This document shows, piece by piece, positions 8,254 through 17,380 of a stretch of 64,000 nucleotides of DNA (its first letter is position 1; each line of letters begins with the position of its first letter). Both the position numbers and the translations under genes were made by a program. Origin of the DNA: Microlunatus capsulatus (GTDB lineage: Bacteria > Actinomycetota > Actinomycetes > Propionibacteriales > Propionibacteriaceae); contig NZ_JAGIOB010000001.1 in NCBI RefSeq assembly GCF_017876495.1, positions 2,046,001 through 2,110,000 on the forward strand, read 5' to 3'. Under the pieces are notes generated by a model. It had not been told where the DNA came from, made no database searches, and was given only the letters and a program-made list of their open reading frames with translations.

Positions 8254-9335
8254 CGACCGACTTCCGCCGCTACCCCGACCTGGCCTCCCGCGACCTCGCG
8301 GGCAGCGTGGTGAGCGCCGACGACGAGCTGTTCGCCCCCCGCCAGAGCCTGCTGGTGCCGGGGCCGGCGGTGGCCGTCGACGCCTTCGGGCACAGCGGCA
8401 AGGTCTACGACGGTTGGGAGACACGGCGGCGGCGCGAGCCCGGCCAGGACGGCGCCGTCGTCCGGCTGGGGGTGCCGGGGGTGGTGCACGGCGTCGTCGT
8501 CGACACCGCGTTCTTCCGCGGCAACTACCCGCCCTTCGTCTCCGTCGAGGCGGTCTCGGTCGAGGGCTACCCCCGGCCGAAGGCGCTGGCCGACCTGGAG
8601 TGGACGACGCTCGTCCCGCGCACGGCCTGCGCCGGTGACCAGGAGAACCTCTACCCCGTGACCAGCGACCGCCGCTGGACCCACCTCCGGCTGACCCTGC
8701 ACCCCGACGGCGGGGTCGCCCGCTTCCGGGTGCACGGCGAGGCGCGGCCGGACCCGCGGCACCTGGTCGGCACCGTCGACCTGCTGGCCCTGGAGAACGG
8801 CGGCCGGCTGCTGGAGACCTCCGACGCCTTCTACTCCTCCCCGGCCAACCTCATCCTGCCCGGCCGGGCCCGCACGATGGGCGAGGGCTGGGAGAACGCG
8901 CGCCGGCGCGGGGCGGGGAACGACTGGGCGCTGTTCGCCCTGGCCGCCCGCGGCGAGCCGGTGCTGCTGGAGGTCGACACCTCCTACTTCGTCGGCAACG
9001 CCCCCGGCCAGGTCCGGGTCAGCGCCGCCGACACGGAGTCCGGGGCGCTCGACGAGCCCGGGTCCTGGTGGGACCTGCTGCCCGTCGTCCCCGTCCTGGC
9101 CGACACCCCGCACCGGTTCGTCGTGCCGTCGCGGCGCCCGGCCACGCACCTGCGGGTCGACGTCTACCCCGACGGCGGGCTGAGCCGGCTGCGCTGCTGG
9201 GGCGAGCTGCCCACCGGGGAGCGGGAGCAGCTGGAGCGACGCTTCGAGGAGAGCCTCCCGAGCGGGCACCGCGCGTTCCCGGTCCAGAGCGCCGCCCCGC
9301 TGGTGTCACCGGCCCTGGGCCTCGGCCCGGCCTGA
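8250..9335 (+). CDS. alc: Allantoicase
   Basis: The 361-aa protein hydrolyses allantoate to ureidoglycolate and urea. It shows the two tandem allantoicase repeats typical of the family: residues about 20-165 (containing DTAFFRGNYPP) and about 190-335 (containing DTSYFVGNAPG). The GTG start overlaps the allantoinase stop as GTGA, indicating translational coupling. It is the last gene of the operon, and a strong hairpin follows 13 bp after its stop. Ureidoglycolate lyase and urease are not in this window. Confidence 0.95.
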   Translation: MTTDFRRYPDLASRDLAGSVVSADDELFAPRQSLLVPGPAVAVDAFGHSGKVYDGWETRRRREPGQDGAVVRLGVPGVVHGVVVDTAFFRGNYPPFVSVEAVSVEGYPRPKALADLEWTTLVPRTACAGDQENLYPVTSDRRWTHLRLTLHPDGGVARFRVHGEARPDPRHLVGTVDLLALENGGRLLETSDAFYSSPANLILPGRARTMGEGWENARRRGAGNDWALFALAARGEPVLLEVDTSYFVGNAPGQVRVSAADTESGALDEPGSWWDLLPVVPVLADTPHRFVVPSRRPATHLRVDVYPDGGLSRLRCWGELPTGEREQLERRFEESLPSGHRAFPVQSAAPLVSPALGLGPA

Positions 9336-9347
9336 GCCCGGACGCAC

Positions 9348-9380
9348 AGGACCGCCCGGCGCGGTGCGCCGGACGGTCCT
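9348..9380. terminator. Bidirectional hairpin between allantoicase and the 57-aa gene
   Basis: Arms AGGACCGCCCGGCGC and GCGCCGGACGGTCCT pair over 15 positions with one mismatch around a 3-nt loop, placed between two convergent genes. Confidence 0.75.
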
Positions 9381-9398
9381 GGTGTGCCGAGCCGGGGC

Positions 9399-9572
9399 TC
9401 AGACGGTCTGCGAGGTCTGCGCCGCCAGGAAGTGGCGCATCTCCGCGGTGTCCTCGACCGGCGCGGTGTCCAGCGCCGGGTAGCCGAGGGGCTGACGGTC
9501 CAGCCGCGACCACGCGCCGGCGACCCGACGGGTCTCGAGGGCGTGCAGGGCGGACGTGACGTAGTTCTTCAT
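9399..9572 (-). CDS. Small protein of unknown function (57 aa)
   Basis: A 57-aa open frame starts at ATG 9572 and has a strong ribosome site (GGGAGGA, about 5 nt before the ATG). It begins MKNYVTSALHALETRRVAG and ends AAQTSQTV. The composition is soluble, with an N-terminal amphipathic helix and no cysteine, signal peptide or membrane segment. It lies 158 bp downstream of the M20 dipeptidase on the same strand and is followed by a shared terminator. I do not recognise the family; the ribosome site and terminator support a real gene. Confidence 0.65.
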   Translation of the reverse strand: MKNYVTSALHALETRRVAGAWSRLDRQPLGYPALDTAPVEDTAEMRHFLAAQTSQTV

Positions 9573-9730
9573 GGGGGTCCTCCCACCAGAGATCGGATGG
9601 AGGCGCCGTTGCCGTGCGCCCGGCCGGAGCCGGGAGCTGTCCTGTGCAGCAACCATTCTCCCCACCGCATTCCCCCGCCCCCGGCGGTGACCGGACGACG
9701 GACGACGCCGCGGTCCCCCGGGAGGCCTGC

Positions 9731-11071
9731 TCAGCGGGGCGGCAGCCCGGCGATCCCCTCCAGCAGCAGGGCCTCGGCCACGCACGCGGCCTCGAAGTCG
9801 CCGAGGTGCAGCGACTCGTCGACGCCGTGCGCCCGGGTGTCCGGGTCCCCGACCGCGGTCACCAGAACCGTGGCCTCGGGGAAGGCGGCGGCGAAGTCGG
9901 CGACCATCGGGATGGAGCCGCCCTGGCCGGTGAACACCGGCTCGACGCCCCAGGCCTGCGCGAACGCCCGGCGGGCCACCTCGGCCACCGGGCCGTCGAA
10001 GGCGATGGTGCTGGGCTCGCCGGTGTCGCCCTCCAGCACGCGGAGCTGCGCGCCCCAGGGGGTGTGCGCGTGCAGGTGCTCGACCAGCTTCGCCGAGGCG
10101 GCGCGGGCGTCGTCCCCGGGCGCGAGCCGCAGGCTGATCTTGGCCCGGGCCACCGGGGCCAGGGTGTTGGAGGCGCGGTCGACCGGGGTGGCGTCCAGCG
10201 CGATCACCGAGACCGCCGGCTTGCACCACAGCCGCTCGACGACGGTGCCGGTGCCGATCTGCTCGACCCCTTCCAGCAGCCCGGACTCGGCGCGCAGCCG
10301 GTCCTCGGGGTAGACGAGGTCGGGCGGCGGGCTGGTGGCCAGGCCCGCGACGGCGACGTCGCCCCGCTCGTCGTGCAGGGTGGCCAGCAGCCGGCAGAGG
10401 CTGGTCAGCGCGTCGGGCACCACGCCGCCGTAGGAGCCGGAGTGGATGGCGTGGTCGAGGGTGCGCAGCTCGACGACGCAGTCGGCCAGGCCCCGCAGCG
10501 AGGTGGTGAAGGCGGGCTGGCCGACGGCCCAGTTGGCCGAGTCGGCGATGACGAAGACGTCGGCGGCGAGCACCTCGCGCTGCTCCTCGAGCAGCCGGGC
10601 CAGGGTCGGCGAGCCGATCTCCTCCTCGCCCTCGACGAAGACGGTCACCCCGACCGGCGGCCGTCCGTCGAAGGCGCGCAGGGCCGCGAGGTGGACGGCC
10701 AGACCGCCCTTGTCGTCGGCGGTGCCGCGGCCGAAGAGCCGGCCGTCGCGCTCGGTGGCGACGAAGGGCGGGCTGGTCCACAGCGCGAGGTCGCCCTCGG
10801 GCTGGACGTCGTGGTGGGCGTAGAGGCAGACCGTCGGCGCGCCGGCCGGCGCCGGAAAGCGGCCGATGACCGCGGGCTGGCCCTCACCCGCGCGCACCAC
10901 CGCCACGTCGGGGCAGCCGAGGTCGCGCAGCAGGGCGGCCACCTGGTCGGCGCTGCGCTGCACCTCCCCCGCCCGCGCCGGGTCCGCGCTCACCGAGGGG
11001 ACCGCCACCAGGGCCTCGAGATCGGCCCGCACCGAGGGCTGCTGAGCCCGTACCGTTTCCGCCAGCGTCAT
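9731..11071 (-). CDS. M20 family metallopeptidase (dipeptidase)
   Basis: The 446-aa protein is a zinc-dependent M20 exopeptidase. Metal and catalytic signatures are YAHHDVQPEG near residue 89, GRGTADDKGG near 119 and VEGEEEIGSP near 153. A dimerisation lid domain covers about 200-320. Such enzymes cleave dipeptides or N-acyl amino acids in the cytosol; the exact substrate is not readable. It is divergent from the SIS gene, and 11072-11163 holds both promoters. Confidence 0.9.
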   Translation of the reverse strand: MTLAETVRAQQPSVRADLEALVAVPSVSADPARAGEVQRSADQVAALLRDLGCPDVAVVRAGEGQPAVIGRFPAPAGAPTVCLYAHHDVQPEGDLALWTSPPFVATERDGRLFGRGTADDKGGLAVHLAALRAFDGRPPVGVTVFVEGEEEIGSPTLARLLEEQREVLAADVFVIADSANWAVGQPAFTTSLRGLADCVVELRTLDHAIHSGSYGGVVPDALTSLCRLLATLHDERGDVAVAGLATSPPPDLVYPEDRLRAESGLLEGVEQIGTGTVVERLWCKPAVSVIALDATPVDRASNTLAPVARAKISLRLAPGDDARAASAKLVEHLHAHTPWGAQLRVLEGDTGEPSTIAFDGPVAEVARRAFAQAWGVEPVFTGQGGSIPMVADFAAAFPEATVLVTAVGDPDTRAHGVDESLHLGDFEAACVAEALLLEGIAGLPPR

Positions 11072-11163
11072 GTGCAGAGCCTAGGGGTCCGGCTCTGTAG
11101 GATTCCCACCAACCAGCCGCTCTCGGGGACAACGGTTACCAGCGGCCGTCGGAAGAGGTAGCG

Positions 11164-11946
11164 ATGAGTCATCCCACCATCAACCAGCAGACCGCGGCCC
11201 GCGTGCTGCGCGAGGCGTTCGACAAGGTCGTCGACACCCAGCAGGAGCAGATCGCCGCCGCTGCGGCCCTGGTCGTCGAGTCGCTGACCGCGGGCGGGGT
11301 CATCCAGGTGTTCGGCACCGGGCACTCGCGCAGCTTCGCCTCCGAGATCGCCGGCCGGGCCGGCGGGCTGGTGCCGGCGAACCGGATCTCGCTCTCCGAC
11401 CTCACCTTCTACGGCGACCTCACGCCCGACCAGGTGATGGACCCCTACCTGGAGCGCGACCCGTCCCTGGCGGCCCAGCTGCTCGCCGTGCACGTCATCG
11501 ACCCGGCCGACATCTTCGTCATCTGCTCCAACTCCGGCGGCAACGGCTCGACCGTCGAGCTGGCCCGGCTGGTCAAGGAGCGCGGTCACCGGCTGGTCGT
11601 GGTCACCTCGATGGACCACACCACCCGGATCACCTCCCGGCACCCCAGCGGCCTGCGGCTCTTCGAGCTCGCCGACGTCGTCATCGACAACCGGGGCGCG
11701 TTCGGGGACTCCGAGCTGCCGCTGCCCGACGACGCCGAGGGCCACGCCCGGGGCGCGGTGCTGGCCACCTCGACGGTGACCAGCACGCTGATCGCCCAGA
11801 TGCTCGTCACCGAGGTCTGCGGCCTGCTGCTGGAGGCCGGTGCGGAGGTGCCGATCCTCATCTCGGCCAACATCCCCGGCGGGGACGAGAACAACGAGCG
11901 GTTGCGGGAGCGCTACGGCGACCGCGTCAAGAGCGGCGGTCCGTAA
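11164..11946 (+). CDS. SIS domain sugar-phosphate-binding protein (UPF0309-like)
   Basis: The 260-aa protein is one SIS (sugar isomerase) fold. FGTGHSRSFASEIAGRAGG near residue 42 and CSNSGGNGSTVELA near 122 form the phosphosugar-binding loops, and NIPGGDENN lies near the C-terminus. Length and motifs fit the UPF0309 group, whose members are uncharacterised and often near amino-sugar or PTS genes. A GAAGAGG ribosome site lies 5 nt before the ATG. No kinase or transporter is adjacent, so the substrate is unknown. Unlike the SIS protein at 32660-33754, it has a single domain. Confidence 0.85.
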   Translation: MSHPTINQQTAARVLREAFDKVVDTQQEQIAAAAALVVESLTAGGVIQVFGTGHSRSFASEIAGRAGGLVPANRISLSDLTFYGDLTPDQVMDPYLERDPSLAAQLLAVHVIDPADIFVICSNSGGNGSTVELARLVKERGHRLVVVTSMDHTTRITSRHPSGLRLFELADVVIDNRGAFGDSELPLPDDAEGHARGAVLATSTVTSTLIAQMLVTEVCGLLLEAGAEVPILISANIPGGDENNERLRERYGDRVKSGGP

Positions 11947-11971
11947 CCCTCCCCGCGCGACCGCCGCGCCT

Positions 11972-11997
11972 GAGCCTGTCGAGACGTCGGCAGGCTC
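11972..11997. terminator. Hairpin between convergent SIS and purL genes
   Basis: GAGCCTG and CAGGCTC form perfect 7-bp arms around a 12-nt loop, 25 bp after the SIS stop and 54 bp after the purL stop. Confidence 0.5.
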
Positions 11998-12051
11998 GGG
12001 CTGCGGGACCGGCGGAGCGGGCCCGGCTGCCCGTCGGCCGAGCGCCCGGGG

Positions 12052-14346
12052 TCAGGCGCCGGCCGCGACGACGGCGACCGGGTCCGCGGCGAGCACGGCG
12101 GGCAGGGTGGCCGACCAGGTCGCCCGCACCTGCTCCAGCGACAACGTGAACTGACCGGCGACCGCGAGGGTCGCCTCCTCGGTGCCGGTCACCCGGCCGA
12201 GCGCGTGCAGGGGCACGTCGTGCTCGGCGCACAGCGCGGCCAGCGCGTCGGCCTGCGCGGCCGGCAGCGAGACCAGCACCCGGCCCGCGCTCTCGGAGAA
12301 CAGCTGGACGAACGGGTCCGCGGACCCCGGCAGCTCGACGGCGACGCCGTGCCCGCGCCGCAGGCAGGACTCGACGAGCGCCTGGGCCAGGCCGCCGTCG
12401 GCGAGGTCGTGCGCGCTGCTCAGCAGCCCGCGCCGTCCGGCCTCCACCAGCACCGCGGCCAGCCGCATCTCGTGCGCCAGGTCGACGACGGGCGGGCGAC
12501 CGCCGAGGTGGTCGTGCACGACGTCGGCCCACGCGGAGCCGGCCAGCTCGTCGCGGGTGTCGCCCAGCAGCAGCACCACGTCGCCGTCGGCCGCGAACCC
12601 GACCGGGGTCCGCCGCCGGACGTCGTCGATGACACCCATCACGCCGACGACGGGCGTCGGCAGGATCGGCGTGCTGCCCGTCTGGTTGTAGAAGCTGACG
12701 TTGCCCCCGGTGACCGGGGTGCCGAGGACCTTGCAGCCGTCCACCAGGCCGGCGATGGCCTCGGTGAACTGCCACATGACGGCCGGGTCCTCGGGCGAGC
12801 CGAAGTTCAGGCAGTCGCTGACGGCGACCGGCTGCGCCCCGGTGACGGCGACGTTGCGGTAGGCCTCGGCCAGCGCCAGCTGCGCGCCGGCGTAGGGGTC
12901 GAGCAGGGCGAAGCGGCCGTTGCAGTCGGTGGAGAGCGCCACGCCGAGGCCGGTCTCCTCGTCGATCCGCAGCATGCCGGCGTCCTCGGGCTGGGCCAGC
13001 ACCGAGTTGCCCCGCACGTAGCGGTCGTACTGGTTGGTGACCCAGGACTTGTCGCAGAGGTTGGGCGAGCCGACCAGCCGCAGGAGGGTCTCGGCCAGCG
13101 CGTCGCCGGTGGTGGGCCGGGACAGCGCGTCGACGCCGTCGGCCTGCACCTCGTCCTGCCAGGCGGGCCGGGCGTAGGGCCGCTGGTAGACCGGGCCCTC
13201 GTGGGCGACGGTGCGCGGGTCGACGTCGACGACGGTCTCCCCGTGCCACTCGATGACCAGCCGGTCGTCCTCGGTGACCTCGCCGACGACGGTGGCCTGG
13301 ACGTCCCACTTGGCGCAGATCTCGAGGAACCGCTCGACGTCGTCGGGCTCGACGACGGCCATCATCCGCTCCTGCGACTCGCTCATGAGGATCTCCTCCG
13401 GAGCCAGCGAGGGGTCCCGCAGCGGCACCCGGTCGAGCTCGACGTGCATGCCGCCGTCCCCGGCCGCGGCCAGCTCGGACGTGGCGCAGGAGATGCCGGC
13501 GGCGCCGAAGTCCTGGATGCCGGTGACCACGCCCGCGGCGAACAGCTCGAGCGTGCACTCGATGAGCAGCTTCTCCATGAACGGGTCGCCCACCTGGACG
13601 GCCGGCCGCTTGGAGGGCTTGTCGGCGTCGAAGGTCTCCGACGCGAGGATCGAGGCCCCGCCGATGCCGTCGCCACCCGTGGCGGCGCCGTAGAGGATCA
13701 CCTGGTTGCCCGCGCCCGTGGCCTTGGCCAGGTGCAGGTCCTCGTGCCGCAGGACCCCGACGCACAGCGCGTTGACCAGCGGGTTGCCGAGGTAGCTGCG
13801 GTCGAAGACGACCTCGCCGCCGATGTTGGGCAGGCCCAGGCAGTTGCCGTAGCCGCCGACGCCCGAGACGACGCCGGGCAGCACGCGGTGGGTGTCGGGC
13901 TCGTCCAGCGGGCCGAAGCGGAGCGCGTCCATCACCCCGACCGGGCGGGCGCCCATGGCGAGGATGTCGCGGACGATGCCGCCGACGCCGGTGGCCGCGC
14001 CCTGGTGGGGCTCGACGTAGCTGGGGTGGTTGTGGGACTCGATCTTGAAGGTGACCGCGTAGCCCTGGCCGATGTCGACGACGCCGGCGTTCTCCCCGAT
14101 GCCGGCCAGCAGCCGGCCGGCCGGGGTGTCCTGGCTGAGCTCGCCGAAGCGCCGCAGGTGCACCTTGGACGACTTGTACGAGCAGTGCTCGGACCACATC
14201 ACCGAGTACATCGCCAGCTCCGACGAGGAGGGCCGCCGGCCGAGGATCTCGCGGATCCGCCGGTACTCGTCCTCCGTGAGCCCCAGCTCGGCCCAGGGCT
14301 GCGCCTGGTCCGGGGTCGCCGCCGCATTCTCGACCGTGTCCGCCAC
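12052..14346 (-). CDS. purL: Phosphoribosylformylglycinamidine synthase II
   Basis: The 764-aa small-type PurL is the ATP-dependent synthetase subunit that converts FGAR to FGAM, using ammonia delivered by PurQ and bridged by PurS. The signature [19 protein letters not shown] lies near residue 105, GLPNIGGE near 174, and a second half-site repeat in the C-terminal half ([11 protein letters not shown]). It starts at GTG 14346. It lies 10 bp downstream of the membrane protein gene, in the run purS-purQ-membrane protein-purL. Confidence 0.97.
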   Translation of the reverse strand: MADTVENAAATPDQAQPWAELGLTEDEYRRIREILGRRPSSSELAMYSVMWSEHCSYKSSKVHLRRFGELSQDTPAGRLLAGIGENAGVVDIGQGYAVTFKIESHNHPSYVEPHQGAATGVGGIVRDILAMGARPVGVMDALRFGPLDEPDTHRVLPGVVSGVGGYGNCLGLPNIGGEVVFDRSYLGNPLVNALCVGVLRHEDLHLAKATGAGNQVILYGAATGGDGIGGASILASETFDADKPSKRPAVQVGDPFMEKLLIECTLELFAAGVVTGIQDFGAAGISCATSELAAAGDGGMHVELDRVPLRDPSLAPEEILMSESQERMMAVVEPDDVERFLEICAKWDVQATVVGEVTEDDRLVIEWHGETVVDVDPRTVAHEGPVYQRPYARPAWQDEVQADGVDALSRPTTGDALAETLLRLVGSPNLCDKSWVTNQYDRYVRGNSVLAQPEDAGMLRIDEETGLGVALSTDCNGRFALLDPYAGAQLALAEAYRNVAVTGAQPVAVSDCLNFGSPEDPAVMWQFTEAIAGLVDGCKVLGTPVTGGNVSFYNQTGSTPILPTPVVGVMGVIDDVRRRTPVGFAADGDVVLLLGDTRDELAGSAWADVVHDHLGGRPPVVDLAHEMRLAAVLVEAGRRGLLSSAHDLADGGLAQALVESCLRRGHGVAVELPGSADPFVQLFSESAGRVLVSLPAAQADALAALCAEHDVPLHALGRVTGTEEATLAVAGQFTLSLEQVRATWSATLPAVLAADPVAVVAAGA

Positions 14347-14356
14347 GGCCCCGACC

Positions 14357-16423
14357 CTACCGGCGGGCGGACCCCCGGCCGAGCCACGTCCACAGCTCCC
14401 GGCCCGGCGCGGGCGAGGGCCAGCCGTCGCGGAGCGCGTGGTCCAGGCAGAACCAGCCGACGGTGATGGCCACCACCGCCGTGCCGGTGAGCCAGACGCT
14501 GATCCCGCCGTCGTTCAGCAGCGTGCCCAGGACGGCCGTGGCCAGCGCGGCGTGCAGGACGGCGGGCAGCGTCGGGAGGTCCCGCCGCAGCACCGGCAGG
14601 GCGCAGCGCAGGACCAGCAGCCAGAGCACGGCCCCGACCAGGACCGAGCCGATGCCCAGCCCGCCGACCACCGTCTCGGCCGCGGCGACGGCCTTGCGGC
14701 TGACGACGTCGACGGCGTCCCCGTCGAGGACCCGCTGGACGAACGCCCCCAGGTGGCTGCGCCGGTCGGGTCCCCGCGACCAGTCGAGCAGCGAGATGGC
14801 GGCGATGGCGACCACCGCCGAGCCGCCGACGGCCAGCAGCCGGGGCAGCGTGATCCGCACCCCGGCCACGACGAGCAGCAGCCAGAGCACCGGCGGGGTG
14901 AGCGCGACGACGCCGCCGAAGTCGGTGCCCATGGTCGGCCAGCCCTCGCAGACGACGACGCCGAACCCGACGGCGGCCACGGCGACGACGGCCGCCCGCC
15001 GGTGCCCGGTGGCCAGGAACCGGTGCGCCAGCCAGCCCGCCAGCACCAGGGCCGCGGTGGCGTAGACGGCGAAGGTGACGTTGCCGAAGCCGTACCAGCG
15101 CAGCCCGAAGACCGGCCGGGAGTTGAGCATCGAGCCGGCCTGCAGGGGCCCGCCCAGCAGCGCGTCGACGGTGAAGGCGGCGACGGTGAGCGCGGCGCCG
15201 GCCACCGCCGCCGGGACGGCGAGCCGGGCGGCGAGGGCGAGGGCGGCGCCGGTGAGGGCCGCCGACCAGCCGAGGACGGTGACGCCGAGGACCAGCCCGG
15301 GGGCGCCGCTGCCGGCCCAGGGCACCGAGCCGGTCAGCATCATGGCGGCGCCCAGCACGCTGCCGAAGGTGAGGATGGTGCGCGGCACGGCGAAGCGGCG
15401 GCGCAGCGTCTGCACCAGGCCGAGCAGGAACAGGACGGTGCCGGCGCCGCCCAGCACGAGGTACCCGGTGACCACGTCGTCGGAGAGCGCGGCGACCGCG
15501 GCCAGGTGGTCGTCCACCAGCGGCACGGTGAGCGCGGTGGGGTCGACGGCCAGCGGCGACCCGTCGACGGTGGTGGGCACCGGGGCGCCGGCCGGGGCGT
15601 CGTGGTCGACGAGGGTGCGGGTGAGGTCGGTGAGGGTGACGACGCCCTCCCGGCGGGTGCTGGCCGAGGTCAGCCAGCCCGGGAAGGTGGTGCCGAGCCG
15701 GTAGACGACCTGCAGCGCCGGGTCGTCGGACCCGGCGGCGGGACCGACGCCGGTGACCAGCAGCGTCCGGTCCGGGTCCTGCGCCAGCCGGGCGATGACG
15801 GCGTCGCTCTGCGCGCCCGCGTCCACCAGCGTCGTGGGGCAGCGGGTGCTGAGGCCGTCGGCCAGGAACTGCTCGGGGGTGCGGTAGTCGGCCACCGTGC
15901 CGTCGGGACGGGCGGCGGCCAGGGCGGCGCCGGGCCCGACGGCGGCGACGCAGCCCGTGGTGGAGCCGGCCAAGGTGCCCAGCCGGGCGTCACCGCGGCG
16001 CGCCGCGGCGGCGGCCACCCGGGCGTCCCAGTCGGCGACCCGGCCGTCGACCACCTGCGGGTCGCAGAGCCCGCCGACGGCGGCCCGGCGGCCGGCTCCG
16101 AGGGTGGTCCAGCCGGCTGCGGCGCAGTCGCCGACGTAGCGGGGACGGACGTTGACCGCACCCACCTGCGCGTCGTCGAGGTGCCCCTCGAGGACGGCCC
16201 GGTCAGGGTCGGTGAGCGCCGGCCGACCGGTGACGCCGACGACGACCACCTGCTCGGTGACGAAGGCGGTGGCCTGCGCGGGCTCCTGCAGCAGGTGGAC
16301 GCCGCGGAGCCCGGCGACGACGGCGGCGAGCAGCAGCAGGACGGCGACCCAGCGCCGGGACAGCGCCGGCCCCCGGGGAGCGGGCCCGGCCGGGCGCGGA
16401 CCGCGGCGGGAGCGACCACCCAT
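14357..16423 (-). CDS. Large membrane protein with a phosphatase-like extracytoplasmic domain
   Basis: The protein has 688 aa. A transmembrane anchor lies at about residues 24-44. It is followed by a soluble region of roughly 270 residues with [14 protein letters not shown] near 100 and [10 protein letters not shown] near 55, and then 8-10 hydrophobic helices to the C-terminus. The soluble region reminds me of the alkaline-phosphatase-like fold seen in uncharacterised actinobacterial membrane proteins; classical metal ligands are not obvious. It sits 6 bp after purQ and 10 bp before purL on the same strand, so it is probably co-transcribed with purine genes. No function can be assigned. Confidence 0.75.
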   Translation of the reverse strand: MGGRSRRGPRPAGPAPRGPALSRRWVAVLLLLAAVVAGLRGVHLLQEPAQATAFVTEQVVVVGVTGRPALTDPDRAVLEGHLDDAQVGAVNVRPRYVGDCAAAGWTTLGAGRRAAVGGLCDPQVVDGRVADWDARVAAAAARRGDARLGTLAGSTTGCVAAVGPGAALAAARPDGTVADYRTPEQFLADGLSTRCPTTLVDAGAQSDAVIARLAQDPDRTLLVTGVGPAAGSDDPALQVVYRLGTTFPGWLTSASTRREGVVTLTDLTRTLVDHDAPAGAPVPTTVDGSPLAVDPTALTVPLVDDHLAAVAALSDDVVTGYLVLGGAGTVLFLLGLVQTLRRRFAVPRTILTFGSVLGAAMMLTGSVPWAGSGAPGLVLGVTVLGWSAALTGAALALAARLAVPAAVAGAALTVAAFTVDALLGGPLQAGSMLNSRPVFGLRWYGFGNVTFAVYATAALVLAGWLAHRFLATGHRRAAVVAVAAVGFGVVVCEGWPTMGTDFGGVVALTPPVLWLLLVVAGVRITLPRLLAVGGSAVVAIAAISLLDWSRGPDRRSHLGAFVQRVLDGDAVDVVSRKAVAAAETVVGGLGIGSVLVGAVLWLLVLRCALPVLRRDLPTLPAVLHAALATAVLGTLLNDGGISVWLTGTAVVAITVGWFCLDHALRDGWPSPAPGRELWTWLGRGSARR

Positions 16424-16429
16424 CCGGGG

Positions 16430-17110
16430 TCAGACCCGGGCGGAGAGGAAGCTCAGGACGCTGCTGAAGAAGGGGGTGCCGTCGGTCCCCGGGCCGGTCA
16501 GCGGGTCGACGTTGTGCTCGGGGTGCGGCATCAGGCCGACGACGTTGCCGCGCTCGTTGGCGATCCCGGCGATGTCGCGGAACGAGCCGTTGGGGTTGCC
16601 GCCGAGGTAGCGGGCGACGACGCGGCCCTCGCCCTCCAGCCGGTCCAGGGTGTCCTCGTCGGCGACGAACCCGCCCTCGCCGTTCTTCAGGACGATGGTG
16701 ATCTCCTGGCCGGCGGTGTAGTCCCCCGTCCAGGCGGTGGCGGTCGACTCGACGCGCAGCCGCTGGTCGACGCACACGAAGGTGCGGACGTCGTTGCGGA
16801 TCAGCGCGCCGGGCAGCAGGTGGGCCTCGCAGAGGATCTGGAAGCCGTTGCAGATGCCGAGCACGGGCATCCCGGCGTCGGCGGCGGTGATGACCGAGCC
16901 CATCACCGGGCTGAAGCGGGAGATGGCACCGCAGCGCAGGTAGTCGCCGTAGGAGAAGCCGCCGGGCAGGATGACCGCGTCCACGCCCTGCAGGTCGTCG
17001 CTGGCGTGCCAGAGCGGCACCGGCTCGGCGCCGGCGAGGCGCACGGCGCGCAGCGCGTCGTGGTCGTCCAGGGAGCCCGGGAAGGTGACGACGCCGACCT
17101 TGGGCGCCAT
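16430..17110 (-). CDS. purQ: Phosphoribosylformylglycinamidine synthase I (glutaminase)
   Basis: The 226-aa class I glutamine amidotransferase subunit hydrolyses glutamine and feeds ammonia to PurL. The nucleophile is Cys87 in LGICNGFQ, and the His/Glu of the triad lie in PHPEHN near the C-terminus. [13 protein letters not shown] at about 50-62 is typical of PurQ. Its ATG overlaps the purS stop (TGATG), indicating coupling. Confidence 0.97.
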   Translation of the reverse strand: MAPKVGVVTFPGSLDDHDALRAVRLAGAEPVPLWHASDDLQGVDAVILPGGFSYGDYLRCGAISRFSPVMGSVITAADAGMPVLGICNGFQILCEAHLLPGALIRNDVRTFVCVDQRLRVESTATAWTGDYTAGQEITIVLKNGEGGFVADEDTLDRLEGEGRVVARYLGGNPNGSFRDIAGIANERGNVVGLMPHPEHNVDPLTGPGTDGTPFFSSVLSFLSARV

Positions 17111-17370
17111 CAGGCGCCGGCCTCGGCGGGGGCCTCGACCCGGACGTCGAACGTCTCGATGACGGTGTTGGCCAGCAGCGTCTCGGCGGCGCGGCGGATG
17201 TCGGCCAGCGTCTCCTCGGTCAGCTCCCCCTCGACCTCGAGCTCGAACCGCTTGCCCTGGCGCACCGACAGGCCCGAGAACCCGAGCCGGGTGAGGGCGC
17301 CGGTCACCGCCTTGCCCTGCGGGTCCAGGATCTCCGGCTTCGGCATCACGTCGACCACCACTCGCGCCAT
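17110..17370 (-). CDS. purS: Phosphoribosylformylglycinamidine synthase subunit PurS
   Basis: The 86-aa protein bridges PurL and PurQ in the three-subunit FGAM synthase of Gram-positive bacteria. It has the typical start ([19 protein letters not shown]) and the LTRLGF segment. It overlaps purQ by one base and lies 10 bp downstream of the MFS gene on the same strand. Confidence 0.95.
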   Translation of the reverse strand: MARVVVDVMPKPEILDPQGKAVTGALTRLGFSGLSVRQGKRFELEVEGELTEETLADIRRAAETLLANTVIETFDVRVEAPAEAGA

Positions 17371-17380
17371 GCGGGCGATC

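Noticed and set aside
9399-9572. RiPP precursor peptide
   Set aside because: No modification enzyme, leader-like motif or core with Cys/Ser/Thr clusters; the M20 peptidase nearby is not a RiPP protease type.
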